From Lanius collurio (lineage: Eukaryota; Chordata; Aves; Passeriformes; Laniidae): a DNA stretch of 64,000 bases. A program made the position numbers and the translations under genes. The notes beneath the pieces were generated by a model, which made no database searches, was not told the DNA's origin, and saw only the letters and a list, made by a program, of their open reading frames with translations. Of the stretch, positions 27,301 to 39,300 are shown in pieces (the first letter of the stretch is position 1; each line of letters begins with the position of its first letter). The stretch covers positions 383,206-447,205 of the forward strand of contig JACBWW010000097.1 of NCBI GenBank assembly GCA_020086605.1, read 5' to 3'.

Positions 27301-30300
27301 TAAAATACACAGGCCGAGGAGCGCTTTGATTCCTGCAGCCCCACGCTCCATCCAGCTCTAGGGAACCAACCCGGCGCCCGTGTTTGAACAAGGCCATTTT
27401 AACAAGATTTGCTGCAGCTGGGACTCAGCACATGAAAGTTGGGCGATGCAGTGCGCCGATAGAAAAATCAGGAGGAGACAGGCTGATTAAGGAAGAGCCC
27501 CAGAACAAAAGCAAACCTTATCACTCCTATTAAAGCCTGCCTGGTGGTGAACAATCTCCATCCAGCAGCTCTCTCTGAAATGCTAATATTTGTGGCTACT
27601 CATTCACCCAGTTATTTTCTCCCTCCCACACAAGAGAGGGCTGAGGGCTTTGTTTTTCTTCAGGAATCATTTTTATTATTCCTAAGACAGAGCTGTACCT
27701 CTGTGCCCATCTGTCTTTGGAGAGATGGAGGAGGGGAAAGAAGCTGGAATTCAGCAATAGTGAAGCTACAGCTACAATTCCTTCTGGATTTCCCAAAGAA
27801 TCCTGCTCCCAGCCTCGCCACACTGACTGTGTTTACCCACTGCTGCAGCTGGAAATTCAGTGGTCTAGTGGAACGTGTCCCTGCTCATGGCAGGGGGTTG
27901 GAATGAGATGGTTTTCAAAGTCCCTTCCAACCCAAAGCTCTCTGTGACTCTCTGAAACACGAGTGCCTTCACGCTGTGCTCCCTGCAAGCACGGGAGTGG
28001 GAACAACAGGAGCACCTCCCCACTCCTGTGTTTTGAGCATTTGCAGGCTGGCAGCTGATTTCTCTCTTCTCCTTGCTCTGAGCACCATGGGTGAGCTTGT
28101 TTGCCTTTTGTAATTAAAAATCTGTGAAGCTCAAGAACATCCCCAGGAGGGAAAGGTGAGCCTTCACAGCTTGAGGAGAACAAAGTTTGCTCCTGCTTTG
28201 CTCCAACTTCCAAACCAGCAGTGCCTGAGCCCAGCTGCTGAGGGAATCCCAGCTCAGGCACCCTGAAATCTCATTTCCAGACCCAGGGTGCTTTTGTTAA
28301 CACTGCGTTACCACTCTTCCCTTGCCACATCCTGCAGCCCCATCCCTTGAAGCACATCTCCATCCTCTCTTCCAGCACCATCACCTCTCAACCAGGTGGA
28401 CACAGACACCTCCCACACCTGCAGCATCCTCTAAACCTCTCCATCCCCTGCTGTCCCAACCCAACCCCCCAGCACAGCAGCTGGTGTCCTTGACGTCCCC
28501 ACCATTCCCAATATTTAGGGAATGCTGAGCACACACAAAATGAAAAAGCAGCCATCCATGCTTCCTGAATGCACGATGAGCTGAACATGTTCTCATTCCC
28601 AGCCAAAACTGGGGAGGAAGCATTAGAGAATTATTAAAGCTGGAAAAGATCTCCAAGGTCATCAAGTCCAAACTTAGATGGAAAGAGCTGCTCAACCCAA
28701 CATGTGCTTTTAGAGGCACAGGAAGATGTCAAAATGCAGCCTTTCACTGAGGCAGATGGCCATGAGACAGCCCTGTGTGCTATTTATCCCCAAAAATGCC
28801 AAATATCCCCCTGAACAGAGGGGAGGATGCTCTGGTACCCATTCCTCCCCCCAAGAGCAAGGTGAGATGCTGCTGCTCAGACCCCCACTATTGTGTGGCT
28901 GACAAATCACTAAGAAAGGGGAGAAAAAAGAAAAAAATAAAATAGGTTGAGCCCTCCCTGCTTCCTACAGCCCTCAGCAACACATGGGCTTAGTAAAACT
29001 CCCACTCCAGAGCTGGTACCTAATTAGACACTGGGGTCTGGTCTGCCCCCCTGAACTGCCCCCAGGCTGGAAGAGGCTGAGAGAAGAAGCCTCTCACCTT
29101 CCTGCCCACTGCCCAGAGGGTTTGTGGCCCTCCCAGTGCCCCCTGACATAAAACAACCCCCTAAGCCTGCATTTCACAAGACCTCCCTGATTTAAGCGCC
29201 AAGGACAGAAACCATCAATTCCCTCTCTCGCTCCCCCCGTCCATCCCAGCACTGAAACATCTCCATGGCTGGAGATTTACACTTGATTTTCTGCCTTTCT
29301 GCGCCAGATAAGTCATTTCAAAATCCTGTTCTGCCCTCAGATGGGGAGGAGGGGGAGGCTCCCCTTCCCTGGGCCCAGCATCAAAGCCCTGGAGCGCAGA
29401 CAAAAGGGAGTTTAGAGCAGGAAGACCCTCATCCCACAATCCCGGCATTTAGAGGTGAAATTAATTTCCCTGCTGCTTAAGATTTGGAAGGGAGGGATGT
29501 TCCAGCTGTTGGGCAAAGCACATGGCAGCCAGGATCTGCTAAATCCTAATCCCCTGAGGCAGCAGGTATGTCTGAACTCCTTCAAGTCCTTATTTCATAA
29601 CTCAGGTTCAGAAGTGGAAGAAGAGAAGAGCAGAGTGGCTGGGTCACCACAACCCAAAATCAACTGGTTTTGATCCAAAAATATTGTCTGTGCCTCAACC
29701 ACCCCTGTCTGGGTCGTGGCACTGGTTTTATCCCCACAGATGGGGCCCTTCCAAAGGGCATCATCCCCACCAGCTCCTTTTTGGGAGGGCACTTGTGTTG
29801 CCTCCAAAAGGAGAAGGAAAAAACCGTGAAGAAAAAAACCCAACCCCCCTCGTGACCTTAGGGATGATGGCGTCAAACTGCTCTTTAATTTCTCCTGGGT
29901 GTTCCTGTAATCCTGCACTCCACCTCAATAATCCCTCCCTAGCCCAGCTTCCACGCACTTTTTATTTGCTATAATGGGGAGGAAAAAAGCCTGAATTTTT
30001 TTTTTTTTTCCCTAAATCACCCACACAACTGGGTTTTCTCCTTCCTTTCCCCACCCTTAAATCTATTTTACTGTCTCCAAGCCCCCCTCTCACTGACCCG
30101 TGCACAAAGAGCAGCGGTGGCAGCAGCACCCAGCCCAGGCCCACAGGTCTCAAGAGCTAAAATAGTGATTATTTTCAACCACATTCAAGCCTTTTTCTGC
30201 TTTTCCTGGAATCTCCCCATCCCTCTTCCCAGCAGAGCCAGGCTTTGCCCAGCCAGCTGATGCTCTGGTTCACAGCTGGGTCTGTGCCCCACACTGACAG

Positions 30301-33300
30301 CCTTGAGGGGACAGAGCTGATGACAGCACCACTGGGACTCTGCCTGCCTTGGTTTCCAGGGCTGCTCCCCAGGCAGGGTGCCTGCAGCACCATCTTCCCT
30401 GCCAGTCTTCCCTTTGCAAAGGGAATTTAGCATCTTTGCCAAGAAGAAAAAAAATAATATAAATATATCAGCTGCTCTCTGCAAGCCTGAGCACTGCTCC
30501 CACCTGCTGCTTCCTCCCAAAATGAGGAAACCCCAACAGCTGCTTCTGCAGTAACTGCAGCACTTTTGGTTCCCTGTCCCCAGTCCTTGGGTCCTGCTGT
30601 GACCCCAGAGCCCTGTCACAGGATCAGTTTGGCAGGAAGGGACCTTAAAAATCATCTCCTTCCACCCCCTGCCATGGCAGGGACACCTCCCACTGTCCCA
30701 GGTTGCTCCAAGCCCCGATGTCCAACCTGGCCTTGGGCACTGCCAGGGATCCAGGGGCAGCCACAGCTGCTCTGGGCACCCTGTGCCAGGGCCTGCCCAC
30801 CCTCCCAGCCAGGAATTCCTTCCCAATATCCCCCCTAGTGCTGCCCTCTGGCAGTGGGAAGCCATTCCCCATGTCCTGACCCTCCAGGCCCTTGTGAATA
30901 CTCCTTTTCCCTGTTTCTTTTTGGATCCCTACAGGAAGGGGCTGTAAGGTCTTCCCAAAGCTTCTCCTCTCCAGCCTGAACAACCCCAATTCTCTCAGCC
31001 TTTCCTCACAGCAGAGGGGCTGCATCCATCCCTCTGTGCCTCCTCTGCACTCACTCCAACAGCTCCATGTCCTTCATGCCACCCCCAACCCCTCGAGCCG
31101 AGCCCTCCCCCCTGAGCTGGGAGCATCCCTGGGGACAAGGATGTGGGATCCCCTTGGCCATGTCACACAGAACAAACTCCCGAGCCTTCCAGTGCTCCCC
31201 AGTGACCTTCCCATCACCCAAATCCCTGGCTAAAACCACAGCTTCACTGCACACAGCCTCTCCCTTCCAGAGCAAACTCCCCCCACGCAGCAAACAGCCT
31301 CCAAATCTCTGCCTCTTCACCCCCCCCCAAATTAAATTTTCATTTAAATGATACGATTTAGAGCTCTTAACTCAATTTGTCTCAAGCCTGGGGCAGGCTG
31401 GAACACCAGCATTTCCACACTCCCTGACAGTTTGACACCAACAGCACAAAGCAGCTTGTTCTCCAAATCTCCAGTTTGATCTAAATTAAAAGCAGCAAAG
31501 ACTTTGGCGTTAACCAACCTGTCAAAACGCATTAAAAATAAAATGCCTCCCAGGCCTGCCTGGCTCTGGCTCCCTACCTGCACCCCATGCCCTTTGATTT
31601 CCTGCCATTCCAACCCCAGCTGACAAACGTGTCCCCAAGGAGGGCTCTCCAGCTTCACTGGTAATTTCCCCTGCGATAACCCCAAATTTAGCCGTTTCTG
31701 GAAGATTTATTTACATTTCAATCAAGCTGGAGCTTCTCAGCCATATGATTCCCCCATAAATGCAGAATGCTGGATTAGTTCTGGCTCGTTGGGGTGCTGG
31801 GGTTGCCTCCTGCTCTGTGCCAGCTCCTGAGCACCCACTGACCTGCACCTGGAAATTCCATTAAGGAATGCCGGGTGCAAGAGCTGCCATCACCCCTCTC
31901 AAAGCATTAAGAGCCTTGGAAATGAGAGGTGGAAAATAAAAATAATCCATCAATCACAGCTCTCCAACCCTGGGGTTTTTGCAGCCTATTTAAAGGGGAA
32001 AGTTGTAATTTTGCTGGCAGGCTGCTCTCTCGAGAGTGGGATGCTCCAGCTGAGATTGATGCTCCAGGAGAGGAAACCTGGAGCTTCCCTCTCCCCCCCT
32101 TTGCTAAGCTGTTTTCTCCTTGGGGGATTTCGCTCCCCTGCTGCTCCAAAGACAGGATTAGGGATTTACATACAGGTGTGATACCAGCTGGAGCTGCAGG
32201 GGCTCAGACCTCACCACGGCCCCACAGCTCCCAGTCCCTGGAGGGGGGGGGAGAAACATTGAAGCTGCAACCATATTTCCTTCCAAGGAAAGCCTAAAAA
32301 GCCACATTTTCAAGGCACACTGGAACAAAGCATGGAAAAACCAGGACACTGAGGATTCACAGCACTGCCCATCCCTGGAAGTGTTAAAAGCCAGGTTGGA
32401 TGGGATTTGGAGCAACCTGGGATAGTGGAAGGTATCCCTGCCCATGGCAGGGGCATGGAATGAGATGGGCTTGAAGGTCCCTTCCCACTCAAGCCATCCT
32501 GGAATTCTTTGCCCAGCCCCAGCCTGGTTTCTCAGGGGCTTCACTTGTTCAGGAACACCTCTGGAGCAGCCTGACTGTTTCCTGGGAGAAATACAGAGCA
32601 GCTTCCTACACTCAGCTCATCTCAGACACAAGGAAACAGAATGGACTGTAAAAATATAAAAACCAACACCAGCCCCAGGTGGGAAAAAGCCCCAGCAGCA
32701 GCAGGAAATCAACCCTTTGACAGCCTGGCCACAACTCTCTGCTCCTACAGCATCCCTGGCCACCAGGAGTGGTGTGGGATGGAGAGACCTGAACCCATGT
32801 CACACCCATGTCACACCCATGTCACACCCATGTCACACCCTGAGCATCTGAAGTGCTCAGCCATCCTGTGCCTCCTCAGGCATTTAGATCCTGGGAATGG
32901 GATAAAATACCCACTGGCTCTGAAAACACTTTAGTTCAGGCTCCACAACAGACCTCAACTCCACTTTTTCACAAGATCAGCCTTTTCTGCTTGGATGGCA
33001 GCACCTAAAAAGCCCTTTCTCCTCTAAATTCCTCCGTGAGAGCTACCCACAGCTGCTTTGCCAATGAAAATGTACTGTTTTAGGTAATTTCAGTATTTAC
33101 CTGGCTCTTGGAAGTGTTCTTCATTTGACAGGGTTCTGGATAAGATGAGGATAAGCGCTTCTTTAAACTGATCAAAGTGGACCTGTGGGGGGGAAAAAAA
33201 AAAGGAAGAAAAGAGGAAATCAGCTGGTGCAGGGAGTTAAATATGAGGCCAATAATCCAGCAGGAAGATGGGCAGCAGTGGGAATTGCTCAGATCACCAC

Positions 33301-36300
33301 CCCTGTGCCAATAGCGTTGGCAAGGGGCATGAAGAAACCCTGGGGAAGTGACAGCAAAGGGACATGAAGACACAGCCAGCACCTCTGGGTACGTGGGAAG
33401 AATGACTGCTACCACAGAAGGACCCAAAGCCACAGATTTCACGCACTGGTTGGGTTTTTACATCAAGCAAAATGCTGAAATAACATGGCCAAAGGAGCAG
33501 AGAGCACCTCCCTCACTTGAAGTGACCTGCCCAGGGTCAGTGGCTCCTACAGTAAGACCATTCCTGATCAGGGATGAGATATTCCATTGTGGAAATGCTC
33601 CACTGCCCTAATTAAGCTTCAAAACCCACTTCCCAATGGGAATGGCAAAAAAATCCCTCCCTTTCCAGGGCAGCCCTACCCCAGCTCCTGTATTTCCACA
33701 AGGGCTGAACCAGGAATACCAGACCTGGAGTGGGGCCGGGAAAAACAGAAGGATGATCCCACCACTGAGGGGTTATTTCCCCTCTTTTTTTCCATCTGTG
33801 CCTTCCTGGAAAGCCTCCTGCCTCCCGGGCAGGAACAGTCCCAGAGAAGCTGCAGCATCGTCCACAGCCGTGCTGGGGAATGTCAGCAATTCCAGCCGTG
33901 GGGGACACGGAAACCCAGGGACAGCTGGAGCAGCTTTTTGACACGGGTCAGTGGCGAGGCAGAGCTGGCTGCTACCGTTTCTTTTGGCTAAATAAATCTT
34001 AGAAGAATCTTTAGCATGGAACAAGAGATTTTGTATTTAAAGAAACCCAGTGAGGCTGCTCTGGCTGGCAGAGGGCAAAGCCAGAGCTGCAGTCAGAGAG
34101 ATTCTCATGCTGTTCAGGGAGGAACCAGCAGCAAAGTTCAGGTTTGAAGTTCTCAAGTGATTTTTTTTAGGATCTAGGCAGCTCAGTAAAAGGCCAACAA
34201 ACTCCCTGGCAGGGAGTGGACACAGGTGAGCACCTCATGCCACAGCTCAGGCCATGCCAATCAACCCTGAGGCTTTAAACAATTTTAAACATGTTTTTTA
34301 AACACAATTAAAAAATGTGTTCAGCAGAGAAGCTCATCAGGAATGCTCTCCTCCGAATGCTAATTGCTGCCATCCCTTTCCAGACCCTGGTGTACTTCAA
34401 AAGGGACAGTTTACAGAGACGGGAGAATTTCTTCCATTAAAAAACAAACAAAAAAGCAAACTTGACATTTAGACTAAATGAGGATGAATAAAAGATGAGG
34501 GTGTTCGAATTACAGGTTCCCTCCTCATGGGATCCTCTCAGGAAGGGAACTGTGACAGCAGACAGAGCCTTGGATGGGACCTCACAGCAGCAAGAACACA
34601 AAATCCACTTTGCATCCCTCATGCTACCCCATGGAATTGAATACAGTCAAACCACCTGGGCAGCACCGCTGCCATCCCCAGCTCTGCATAACGAGCCCCT
34701 AAAGTCGTGTCTGCACTGAGGAGGAGGAGGAGGAAGAGCTGAGCACTTGTTCAGCTGCACAGGGACAGATGACCCCGGCCCTGTGGGCACACTGTGATTT
34801 TACCATGACCAGGCACCCAAAGGAGCCCGTGGAGGATGAGGCTGTGGAGCAGGATGTGTGGCCATCCTCCTGTGCTGCACAGCACCATTTCAAATGCAAA
34901 TCAGCAGCACAGGCACAGGGCGTTCCCCAATGTCCTCCTCACTCTGGAAGTGGAGTCCCAGCTGGCAGAGGGGGGAGATTTTTCCTCAGGATGGGCCAGA
35001 GGTTTTCCTGCCACCAGATAAGCAGCAAAACCAGTCTGTGGTGCACGTTTGACCTTGGATGTGGCGTGTCTGCACACAGATAGTGCTCAGAGAGTTAGAG
35101 AAACACCACTGATAAAATTAGAGCTGGGCTTGAGCACAAGGCAGCCCTGAGGCATCAAAGCCACAACTGCTGCAGAAATCCTCCTGGGAGGGTGGGGAGA
35201 CCCTGGCACAGGTTCCCCAACCCTGGAAGGGGTCCAAGGCCAGGCTGGATGGGCTTGGAGCAACCTGGGACAGTGGTAGGTGTGGAATAAGATGAGCTTT
35301 AAGATCCCTTCCAACCCAAACCACTCTGATTCCACAATTCTGTTTCGGTATTGCTAATTTGTGGATCTGCTCGTGGGGGTCTCCCAGCAATTTGGGGCTG
35401 ATCCCAACCAGCCAGAAGGCAAGGGAGGGTTTGGAAGGTGATGGCACAATGTGCTGTCGTGCCCACCCAGGATCAGGGACAGCACACACATCCCTGCAAA
35501 CCCCACACCCACACCAGCACTGCAGAGCCAAGTCAAGTCCCCAGTGAGGAGAATTTTCCCAGAACGAGTAAATCAGAGGCAAACAAGACAACTGCACCAA
35601 CAGAGAGGCACCGCCAGCCCAGCCCAGCCTCCCCACGGCAATCAGGGACCAACCAAAGCTGTGGCTGCTGAGCAACCCCGGCTCCTCCGAGAAATGCCGA
35701 CGCCTCTGCACAGCCGGCTCCCTCTGAAGCCGTGACTGATTAGCACTAGAAAGAGCTGTGTGCCTGTGCCAAGGTACCTGCTGCTCCCCGCTGTGTCCCT
35801 GCCATGCAAAGCTCCTGGCACAGCCGGGACAGGCAGTGGCTCCTTCCAGCTTCCCTGGCCTTGATCTCAACCACAGTGCCATTCCCAAAGCTCTGCCCCC
35901 GTTTGCAAACTCCTTCCAGCAGAGGCAGCCAGAAGGTTGCAGAGGGACATGTCTAGTGGGGGAGATGCAGAATCACAGAATATCCTGATCCACAAGGATT
36001 ATGGGGTCCAACCCCTGGCCCTGCCCAGACCCCCCAACACCCCCACCCTGGGCATCCCTGGCAGCGCTGTCCCATCGCTCCTGGAGCTCTGGCAGCCTCG
36101 GGGCCGTGCCCATTCCCTGGGGAGCCTGGGCAGTGCCAGCACCCTCTGGGGGAAGAGCCTCTCCCTGATACCCAGCCTAAACCTCCCCTGGTACAGCTCC
36201 AGCCATTCCCTCAGGTCCTAACAGGCCAAACTTGCAGGAACATCAGAACAGGGCAGCCTTGCACCCAAGCCTGGCATGCCAAACCCCCCAGTGCATTAAG

Positions 36301-39300
36301 GGGAATGGCGTCACTGCAAGCACAGGGTGAGGATATTTTGCAGGAGGTCACAAGCCACGGCATTGATGGGAGCTGACAAATGAAACCCCACGCCACGGTG
36401 TCCTTGCTGCAGGCTGCCAATGCAGCGGTGCAGGTGAAACCTGAGCTCCCCATTCCTGCCCCAAGGACAGTGCCAAGGACAGTCCCTGCACAGGGCGCAG
36501 AGGTGCCCAACTCCACAGAATCCCAGAAGGGTTGGAAGGGAGCTTAAAGCCCATCCCACTCCACCCCCTGCCATGGGCAGGGTCACCTTCCACCATGCCA
36601 GAGTGCTCCAAGTGCCTTCCAACCTGGCCTTGGACACTTCCAGGGATGGGGTCTGACTTCCAGGGACTATTCCCATCCCTGCACATCACCCAGGCCCATG
36701 AGCACGGTCCCCAAGACGCCTCTGGTTTGCTGCTAATTAAAGGGCACAGACAGGGCAGACAGACGGGCACACCCACACCCATCCTCTCACTGCTGCCATA
36801 CAGGGTGAGGGGAAACAGCCTTCCTGAGGAATCCCAGGAACTGCTGCGAGCATCATCTCTGCACACAATCCTGTGGGGAAAACAGTTCTGTAGAGGGTTG
36901 GCTCTGCCACAGCACAGGGCAGGATTCACACCCCCACACCAGACCTCATTAACCCCCAAACCATCACAGGGGAGGCAGCACATCCAGCTCCTCTCTGGAT
37001 GCCAGCTCAGCTCCCAGTCCCCACCCAGGGCAGGGGCTTGGAATGAGGTGATCTTTAAGGTCCCCTTCCAACCTAAACCACTCCATGATTCTGTGAGCCT
37101 GGAGCATTCATCCCTGGAGCAGAGCCCCTGGCACAAAGGCAAGCACGTGGCCCCACCGAGCTGCCCCCGAGCAGACAAAACCTTCCCCCACTGCCCCCCT
37201 CCCCGGTGCCCTGCCATAAATCCCAGCCCCTGGAAGTGCAGGCAAACAAAGGCTGGGACCATCTGCAGCGAGGGGCTGGTGGGGCAGGTGCAAGAAGTCT
37301 GTGCTCAGAGAGCAACACGTTTGTGCTGTTCTCCCGAGGAGCTCCCTAGGAAACCCCAAGGATCCGAGGGAGGTTAAATCTGGCTCGTGCTCAGACATGG
37401 GCCATTGCTGCTGCCAACGAGCACGAGTGCTGGGGAGATGGGAGCAGAGGCAGGACACAGAGGTTATCCTGAGGCTCGAGTGGCAGGATGGAAGGGAGAA
37501 CCACCCCAAAGACAAAGGGGGGGATGAATAAAACGGGATGCCCCGTGGCGTGGGATAGCCTGCAGGGATGGAGCTTGGGGTTGGGATGGGGTGTGACCTG
37601 GCACCGAGGACACTTTAATAGGGGAGGTTTTGTGACAGCCACATCTGCCCTTCCTCTCTTTCTATGCCACCATCCCACAAGTGGCAAACCCAGGTGATAG
37701 GACAAGGGGAAATGGCCTTAAACTGAAGGAAAATAGACTAAAATTCAATATTGGAAAGGAATTCCTGACTGTGAGGGTGGGCAGGCCCTGGCACAGGGTG
37801 CCCAGAGAAGCTGTGGCTGCCCCTGGATCCCTGGAAATGTTCCAAGGCCAGGTTGGATTGGGGCTTGGAGCAGCCTGCGATAGTGAAAGGCGTCCCTGCC
37901 CATGGCAGGGGGTTGGAACTGGATGATCTTTAAGGTCCTTCCAACCCAAACCATTCCATGATTCTTTGATAACAGCATCTGAGTGCCAGCTGCTCATGAT
38001 GACAGAGCAGCACAGAAAGTCTCTGGTGCTCCAGAAAATGCCACACTGCAACTCCAAAGGTCAGCAACCTCTGCCTGGATCCATCCCTGCTCCAGCTCCT
38101 GCACCACTCCCTGTCAGCAGAAGAGCTATGGCCCCAGGGCAGGCGAGGAAGAGGAGGATAAAGGAAAAACTCCTTTGTTTGTTAAAGGAATCGTTTTGTT
38201 TGTGAAAACCACAGTTTGATCAGAAATTGGAGCTGCGATGGCTGCTTGTCTGTTGGAAGCCCTGGCTGCCCTGTTCCACAATTTTCTGATTCTAATGAGC
38301 AGTGATGGGATTTCAGGGTGATTTCCAGGGAAGGATCTAATGCAGCCTGAGCACGGTGTTGGGAAAGACAGAGCACAAGGACATCCAGGCTGAACGTGGA
38401 GATCCCCCCCAAGGGCAAGCAGCTTCTGCTCAATGCCCTGGCATTTAACTCCATAAAGGGGCAACCACTACTGAAAAACGGCTTTGGGAAGCCACCAACA
38501 CCAGGTAATGTGAGCAAAGGTGGCTCAGACAGCCACTGCCTGAGTGGGACACTATTCTCCACCTTAGAAAAATGTGCGTGACTGCACACAGCCCCACCAG
38601 TCTAACTACAGCTTAAGCCAACGTAAATCACAGGCTCAAGCCCTGGATTTAGGTCCTTGTCACCTCCCAAGTGGCTCAGAGTTTGTGCAAGCACCTGGTG
38701 AGCTGGTTTGGGGAGGTGACCCAGGCCAGCAGCACCAGGAACCGGTGCTGGGGGCACGGGTGCTTCGTGAGCTGAGCGCTGGCACAAGGACAGCCAGGAC
38801 CTGGCACCTGCTCTGGCCTTGGACACTGGGAAAGCACACCAGTGCATGAGGCTCAGCCTAAAGTGGTGGTTTCTGAGTTTCAGACTGCCTCCAGTGAGGG
38901 CAGACAGAGCAGCTCCCTTCCATGTTATCACCAAGTCTCTTAGAAGTTCCCTGTGCCCACCCCACTGAACAGATCGGACCCCACAAGTCCTGCAGCGCCA
39001 GAGCCTCAGGAACGCTGGATATCCACAAATTATAGACATCAGTCTCTTCCCAAGGCCATTCCACGCACACAGGTGCTGCCTGCTTGCTCAGCCTTCCCCC
39101 TTTCACCTCCCCAGATCCTTACCCTGCCTAGGAGGTTTCCTTGGAGGAGCGTCTGCTGCAGTGCCGGGGCCACCTCCTCCAGGTGCAGCACGTGGCAGAG
39201 GTCAGTGAGCTCCTCCTGCCCCAGGGACCCCGTGCCTGTGCTGTCGAAGCTGTCGAAGAGCTCCTTGAGGCGAGCTTCATACTGGTCCTGCTCAGCTTCA

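Larger units (their letters stand above)
26100..33100 (-). other. NIN intron between coding exons 2 and 3
   Basis: About 7 kb. Four CR1 fragments (27.86, 28.63, 30.62 and 32.36 kb), an 11-bp x4 repeat at 32.80 kb and a 15-base T run near 30.00 kb are present. Repeat-poor stretches at 26.80-27.54 and 31.34-31.56 kb look like candidate conserved non-coding sequence. Confidence 0.85.
33183..39122 (-). other. NIN intron between coding exons 1 and 2
   Basis: About 5.9 kb without recognisable coding exons. It contains five CR1 fragments (35.19, 35.97, 36.52, 37.03 and 37.68 kb). The remainder shows no feature I can name. Confidence 0.85.

Noticed and set aside
35118..35888. 256-codon minus-strand open frame
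   Set aside because: Partly CR1-derived and otherwise unrecognised; it does not join NIN exons in phase.
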